Assembly (NCBI GenBank): GCA_017935675.1
Contig: JAGBHE010000093.1
Coordinates: 1 to 64,000, forward strand
Length of the DNA stretch: 64,000 bases
Direction: 5' to 3'
Source: Clostridia bacterium
Lineage (GTDB): Bacteria > Bacillota > Clostridia > UBA1381
Both the position numbers and the translations under genes were made by a program. This document shows positions 60,389 to 64,000 of this stretch, in pieces. Each line of letters starts with the position of its first letter. Within the stretch, counting starts at the first letter, position 1. Below the pieces are notes generated by a model that made no database searches, was not told the DNA's origin, and saw only the letters and a program-made list of their open reading frames with translations.

Positions 60389-61825
60389 ATGAATTTTAAA
60401 ATTATCTTTCATACTCTCGGCTGGGTACTGAACTTTGAAGCAGCATGTATGCTGCTTCCTCTTATATGTGCTGTGACATATAACGAGCCGCATTCACTGA
60501 CCTTTATCGCCTGCATGGCAATTTGCCTTGCTGCCGGTGTGCTTCTTACCTTCCGCACACCAAAGAATAAGTCAATCTATGCAAAGGAAGGCTTCATAAT
60601 AGTTGCACTGAGCTGGATTGCTCTCAGTATTTTCGGCGCACTGCCCTTTGTAATATCAGGAGCCATACCAAGCTTTATTGACGCTTGGTTCGAGACTGTT
60701 TCAGGATTTACAACGACAGGTGCAACAATATTAAGCGACATTGAGGTTCTCCCGAAATCAATTCTGTTCTGGAGAAGCTTCACACATTGGATCGGCGGTA
60801 TGGGAGTGCTTGTTTTCCTTGTAGCTATTCTGCCTCTTGCAGGCGGAAGCAATCTGTATCTTATAAAAGCTGAATCCCCAGGCCCGTCGGTAAGCAAGCT
60901 TGTACCGAAAATAAAATCAACCGCAAAAATTCTCTACGGTCTTTACACACTTTTATCCTTTGCAGAGGTATTTTTCCTTCTTGCAGGCAAAATTGACTTG
61001 TATGAGGCACTGACAATAACCTTCGGCACTGCCGGTACAGGAGGCTTTGCAGTTAAAAACTCAAGCATTGCCGAGTATTCACCGTATATTCAGAATGTAA
61101 TAACGATTTTTATGATACTGTTCGGAATAAATTTCTCCGTTTATTATCTGCTGCTTATACGGCGTTTTAAAGAAGCTGTTCATTCGGATGAATTAAAGGC
61201 ATATCTTATCATAATCGCAGCTTCAACCGCCGTAATATGCTTTAATTCCCGTCATCTGTTCGCAAGTCTGCCAGACGCAGTAAGGCACAGCGCTTTCCAG
61301 GTGGCATCCATCATAACAACAACAGGCTTTGCAACCGAAAACTTTGATAAATGGCCGGAGCTTTCAAAAACAATACTTGTAACGCTCATGTTTATCGGTG
61401 CCTGTGCAGGCAGTACAGGCGGAGGTATAAAGGTTTCAAGAATTGTTATACTGCTTAAATCAATCTCAAAGGAGCTGCGTATAACCGCGCATCCGAAAAG
61501 AATTTATAAAATCAAAATGAATGGAAGAATAATTGAACATGAAACAGTCCGCTCCATAAACGTTTTTCTTGTTGCTTACGCCACTATTTACGTTGCTTCC
61601 ATGCTGCTCATCAGCATTGACAACTTCGGCTTTACAACAAATTTTACAGCGGTTGCAGCCACAATAAACAATGTAGGACCGGGACTTGAGCTTGTCGGAC
61701 CGACTCAGAATTTCTCAATTTTTTCACCGCTTTCAAAGCTTGTTCTTGTCTTTGATATGCTGGCGGGAAGGCTTGAAATATTCCCTCTGCTCATCCTCTT
61801 TTCTACATACACATGGAAAAAATAA
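60389..61825 (+). CDS. trkH: Trk potassium channel subunit TrkH
   Basis: A 478-aa membrane protein built of four M1-P-M2 repeats. Selectivity-loop glycines are visible in ETVSGFTTTGATIL, FGTAGTGGFAVKN, SIITTTGFATENF and ATINNVGPGLELVG. SFTHWIGGMGVLVF and MFIGACAGSTGGGIKVSRI are further Trk/Ktr signatures. It imports K+ together with TrkA. Starts 4 nt after trkA; the terminator stem begins 4 nt after its stop. Confidence 0.96.
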   Translation: MNFKIIFHTLGWVLNFEAACMLLPLICAVTYNEPHSLTFIACMAICLAAGVLLTFRTPKNKSIYAKEGFIIVALSWIALSIFGALPFVISGAIPSFIDAWFETVSGFTTTGATILSDIEVLPKSILFWRSFTHWIGGMGVLVFLVAILPLAGGSNLYLIKAESPGPSVSKLVPKIKSTAKILYGLYTLLSFAEVFFLLAGKIDLYEALTITFGTAGTGGFAVKNSSIAEYSPYIQNVITIFMILFGINFSVYYLLLIRRFKEAVHSDELKAYLIIIAASTAVICFNSRHLFASLPDAVRHSAFQVASIITTTGFATENFDKWPELSKTILVTLMFIGACAGSTGGGIKVSRIVILLKSISKELRITAHPKRIYKIKMNGRIIEHETVRSINVFLVAYATIYVASMLLISIDNFGFTTNFTAVAATINNVGPGLELVGPTQNFSIFSPLSKLVLVFDMLAGRLEIFPLLILFSTYTWKK

Positions 61826-61828
61826 AAA

Positions 61829-61876
61829 AAATCCTCTCAGAGAAAGCAGCTGAAAACTGCCAATCTAAGGGGATTT
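61829..61876. terminator. Terminator between trkH and rubredoxin
   Basis: A 13-bp stem (61829-61841 with 61864-61876, one mismatch and one G-T pair on the minus strand) with an inner GCAG/CTGC hairpin. On the minus strand it is followed by a run of T, so it mainly ends the rubredoxin transcript; plus-strand termination after trkH is possible but lacks a good T-run. Confidence 0.8.
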
Positions 61877-61882
61877 CTTCTC

Positions 61883-62041
61883 TTAAGCCTCTGAAAACTG
61901 ATCTTTTCCGACTCCGCAAAGAGGGCATACAAAATCATCAGGTAAATCCTCAAACTTTGTTCCGGGAGCAATTCCGTTTTCAGGATCACCTGCAGCTTCA
62001 TCATATTCCCAGCCGCATACGTCACATACATACTTTTTCAT
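61883..62041 (-). CDS. Rubredoxin
   Basis: A 52-aa one-iron electron carrier. Both Fe-binding pairs are present: [20 protein letters not shown] with Cys6 and Cys9, and [13 protein letters not shown] with Cys39 and Cys42; [12 protein letters not shown] between them is typical. A perfect AAAGGAGGTGA lies 6 nt before the ATG. In anaerobes rubredoxin shuttles electrons to peroxide or superoxide detoxification enzymes. It is too short for usual ORF cut-offs and easy to miss. Confidence 0.97.
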   Translation of the reverse strand: MKKYVCDVCGWEYDEAAGDPENGIAPGTKFEDLPDDFVCPLCGVGKDQFSEA

Positions 62042-62065
62042 GAAATTCACCTCCTTTAAAAATCA

Positions 62066-63022
62066 TTATCCGCTGTAGCCGAGAAGTCCCCGTACAGATA
62101 CCTCACCGGAAAAAACAGCTTCCGATACACCGTTTTCTCTTTCTATTATAAGCTCGCCTGCCGGAGAAATATCAACAGCCTTAGCCTGAAAGCTTTCATC
62201 CCTGCGGACTATGCTGACATCCTTTCCGAGGGTAATACATTTTTTTCTGTATTCATCAATACAGCCTTCAAAACCCTTATCAAGAAAAATAAGATAGTAC
62301 TTTTCAAAGCTTTCAAGTACTGACGCCAAAAACTGCGCCTTCGACGTAAGAACTCCGGTTTCAATATAAACCGAGGTTGCCTTACACTTAAGCTCTGCCG
62401 GAAACTCTTTAATATTCAGATTAATGCCGATTCCGCAAACCACGTAACTGAGACTCGTAATCTCCGAGGACATTTCTGTCAGTATTCCGCATATCTTTTT
62501 TCCTGAAAGAATTATATCATTAGGCCATTTAATCCCTGACCCGTCAATAACAGCGCTGACGGCAAGACCTGCCACAAGAGTGATAAGCGACACCTCTGAC
62601 GGCCGTATATCCGGCTTGAGCAGCAATGAAAACCAGATCCCGTCCTCTCCGGAAAACCAGTTCCTGCCCAGTCTTCCCCGTCCGCCTGTCTGATTTACAG
62701 CAACAAAAACCGCACCGTCGGCAGCATCGCGGCAATCCTTTGCCGCCGCATTTGTTGAACCAATCTCATCATAAAAATATATTTCCCGTCCGATAAGCTT
62801 TGTATGCAGATTTCTTTTTATTTCAAATGCGGAATACACTTCTGTATCCTTTTCAATCAAATACCCTTTGTTTGTTGAAGAGGTAATTATGTACCCTTCC
62901 CCGCGCAGCTTATTTATATGCTTCCATACAGCAGTACGCGATATTCCGAGGGCAGAGCTTATATCCTCGCCGGAAAGATATCCCTCCGACGAAAGCAGCA
63001 GTTTTAAAATTTTTTCCTTCAA
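62066..63022 (-). CDS. birA: Biotin-protein ligase / biotin operon repressor BirA
   Basis: A 318-aa bifunctional protein. An N-terminal winged helix (about 1-60: LSGEDISSALGISRTAVWKHINKLRGEGYII) binds biotin operators; the catalytic domain has STNAAAKD, the biotinyl-AMP loop NQTGGRGRLGRNWFS near residue 110, GIKWPNDIILSGKKICGILTE and VCGIGINLNI; an SH3-like C-domain completes it. TTG 63022 is chosen because GGAG lies 8 nt upstream; the ATG at 63046 lies before that site. Confidence 0.95.
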   Translation of the reverse strand: MKEKILKLLLSSEGYLSGEDISSALGISRTAVWKHINKLRGEGYIITSSTNKGYLIEKDTEVYSAFEIKRNLHTKLIGREIYFYDEIGSTNAAAKDCRDAADGAVFVAVNQTGGRGRLGRNWFSGEDGIWFSLLLKPDIRPSEVSLITLVAGLAVSAVIDGSGIKWPNDIILSGKKICGILTEMSSEITSLSYVVCGIGINLNIKEFPAELKCKATSVYIETGVLTSKAQFLASVLESFEKYYLIFLDKGFEGCIDEYRKKCITLGKDVSIVRRDESFQAKAVDISPAGELIIERENGVSEAVFSGEVSVRGLLGYSG

Positions 63023-63056
63023 AATATCATCTCCGCAATTCCGCATTATGCATTAT

Positions 63057-63073
63057 GATTGCATTTTGCAATC
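63057..63073. repeat. 17-nt hairpin between birA and the isomerase gene
   Basis: GATTGCA, TTT, TGCAATC form a perfect 7-bp stem with a 3-nt loop, next to a tandem GCATTAT GCATTAT. No T-run follows on either strand, so it is not a convincing terminator. It may be part of a short interspersed repeat. Confidence 0.55.
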
Positions 63074-63077
63074 GCCA

Positions 63078-63929
63078 TTAGTTGTTGTTAATCACATGCT
63101 TCAGAAACTCAACCGCCATTTTAATATCCGAGGTTGGATTTTCTCCGCATTCTCTTTCTATTGTAAGAAAGCCCTTATAGCCGATTTCCTCAAGCGCACG
63201 CAGATATTTCGGAAAATCAACGTCTCCCTGACCCATCTGCATTTCTCTGAAGGCAGGCTCGCCGTCCCATGCGTCGTGCTCAATCACATTATAGATTATC
63301 TCCGGATTGCAGTCAAGAAGCTTGACTCCATCCTTTGCATGGGTGTGAACTATATAATCCTTAAGAGTATATACGGCAGCCACAGGGTCATCACCCGTAA
63401 CCATAACAAGATTTGCAGGGTCAAGATTTACCGCAACACCTGTTGAACCAAGGCTGTCAAGAAACTCCTTAAGGGTCTGCGCCCGCTCAGGTCCTGTTTC
63501 TATTGCAAAGTGAGAACCCATGCTGTCAGCATACTGAGCAAGCTCAAAGCATGCCTCCTGCATTATTTTATAGCGTTCATGGTTCTTATTCTCAGGTACA
63601 ACGCCGATATGTGTTGTTACAACATCGCTTTCAAGCTCCTTTGCAAGCTCCATTATCCGCTTTGACTTTTCAATAAGCTCCGGATTTTTATCCTTGTTTC
63701 CAAAACCCATTCCCAAATCACCGCAAATAGCTGAAAATACGAGGCCGTGAGACTTTACATAATCAAGAAGCTCTCTGCGCTTTTCTCCCTTAAGCTTTTC
63801 AGGTGAATTTTCACCTGTTGTTGAGTACATCTGAAGTCCTTTCGCACCGATTTTTGCGGCAAGCCTTACCGCTTCTCTCGTTTCAACTCTAAAAGAATCC
63901 ACCATTACTCCTATCGGAAAATTATACAT
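63078..63929 (-). CDS. Sugar phosphate isomerase/epimerase-like TIM barrel
   Basis: A 283-aa protein of the AP-endonuclease-2/xylose-isomerase-like superfamily. Divalent-metal ligands fit the family order: Glu in FAIETGPERAQTL (about residue 145), Asp/Asn in VAVNLDPANLVM (about 177), His in IVHTHAKDG (about 205) and Glu in GFLTIERECG (about 262). Such enzymes isomerise or epimerise keto-sugars or inositols; the exact substrate cannot be told. Good AAGGAAGGG site before the ATG. The truncated gene upstream on the same strand is probably in the same operon. Confidence 0.88.
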   Translation of the reverse strand: MYNFPIGVMVDSFRVETREAVRLAAKIGAKGLQMYSTTGENSPEKLKGEKRRELLDYVKSHGLVFSAICGDLGMGFGNKDKNPELIEKSKRIMELAKELESDVVTTHIGVVPENKNHERYKIMQEACFELAQYADSMGSHFAIETGPERAQTLKEFLDSLGSTGVAVNLDPANLVMVTGDDPVAAVYTLKDYIVHTHAKDGVKLLDCNPEIIYNVIEHDAWDGEPAFREMQMGQGDVDFPKYLRALEEIGYKGFLTIERECGENPTSDIKMAVEFLKHVINNN

Positions 63930-63946
63930 TTAAATCCCTTCCTTCA

Positions 63947-64000
63947 TTATTTTTTATCCGTAATTGAAATTCCAAGCTCCCGGAGCTGAACATCATCAAC
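63947..64000 (-). CDS. C-terminal end of an unidentified protein (truncated by window edge)
   Basis: The last 17 codons (VDDVQLRELGISITDKK) and TAA stop of a minus-strand gene that continues past the window. It ends 17 nt before the isomerase-like gene starts, suggesting co-transcription. By context a Gfo/Idh/MocA-type sugar oxidoreductase would be common, but the fragment is too short to say. Confidence 0.6.
   Translation of the reverse strand, partial: VDDVQLRELGISITDKK

Noticed and set aside
61837-62031. 64-codon minus-strand frame overlapping rubredoxin
   Set aside because: A different frame over the same DNA; rubredoxin has the Cys motifs and the ribosome site, this does not.
1-64000. 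tRNA, rRNA, CRISPR arrays, prophage or full insertion sequences
   Set aside because: All gaps over 100 nt were read; none shows a cloverleaf, rRNA, regular spaced repeats or a transposase/integrase gene.

Overview
The window looks like the chromosome of a low-to-medium GC, endospore-lineage Firmicute of the class Clostridia, probably an uncultivated gut or rumen-type member of the Eubacteriales. Support comes from the sporulation genes yabP and yabQ in the classic mazG-rqcP-yabP-yabQ-divIC-yabR order, strong Gram-positive Shine-Dalgarno sites, frequent TTG starts, short-form hisG with hisZ, ywlE, feoAB, and surface proteins with S-layer homology (SLH) domains. No rRNA, tRNA, CRISPR array, phage or complete transposon was seen.

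Layout. 1-144: a giant near-perfect palindrome with three nested mini-hairpins. 200-8957 (+): housekeeping genes (membrane protein, mazG, HU, rqcP, yabP, yabQ, divIC, yabR, pncB, tsaC/sua5, ywlE, rimI, tsaD, lspA). 8966-12756 (-): feoAB with a structured leader, then folC. 13063-13737 (+): a tandem-OB single-stranded DNA-binding protein. 13783-37215 (-): a 23-kb carbohydrate-utilisation locus made of two cytoplasmic glycosidases, a YesM/YesN two-component system, five large secreted proteins (a GH10 xylanase, an SLH protein, an SLH-like 868-aa protein, and two proteins sharing a repeated unknown module) and a three-gene LplABC-type sugar importer. 37352-41125: a small membrane protein, a phosphodiesterase and an orphan secreted protein. 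41268-49545 (+): a complete histidine operon hisZGDCBHAF-IE-K, followed by a transglutaminase-like protein. 50810-58570 (-): a cell-surface polysaccharide operon (two GT4 glycosyltransferases, csaB, a MurJ-family flippase, an O-antigen-ligase-like polymerase, twin DUF4330 proteins). 59014-61825 (+): trkAH potassium uptake behind a hairpin-rich leader. 61883-64000 (-): rubredoxin, birA, a sugar-isomerase-like TIM barrel and the tail of one more gene.

How the genes fit together. The secreted GH10 and associated surface proteins would cut and hold a xylan-like polymer at the cell wall. The LplABC importer would bring in oligosaccharides, and the GH30 and six-hairpin glycosidases (no signal peptides) would finish the job in the cytoplasm, under YesMN control. 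CsaB in the polysaccharide operon is the enzyme type that pyruvylates the wall polymer that SLH domains bind, so two distant parts of the window may serve one surface system. The least explained parts are the four-copy ASDAW/VWxW module in two of the surface proteins, the four HxH motifs inserted in the FeoB G domain, the leaders of feoAB and trkAH, and the short palindromic elements at 1-144 and 38503-38615.
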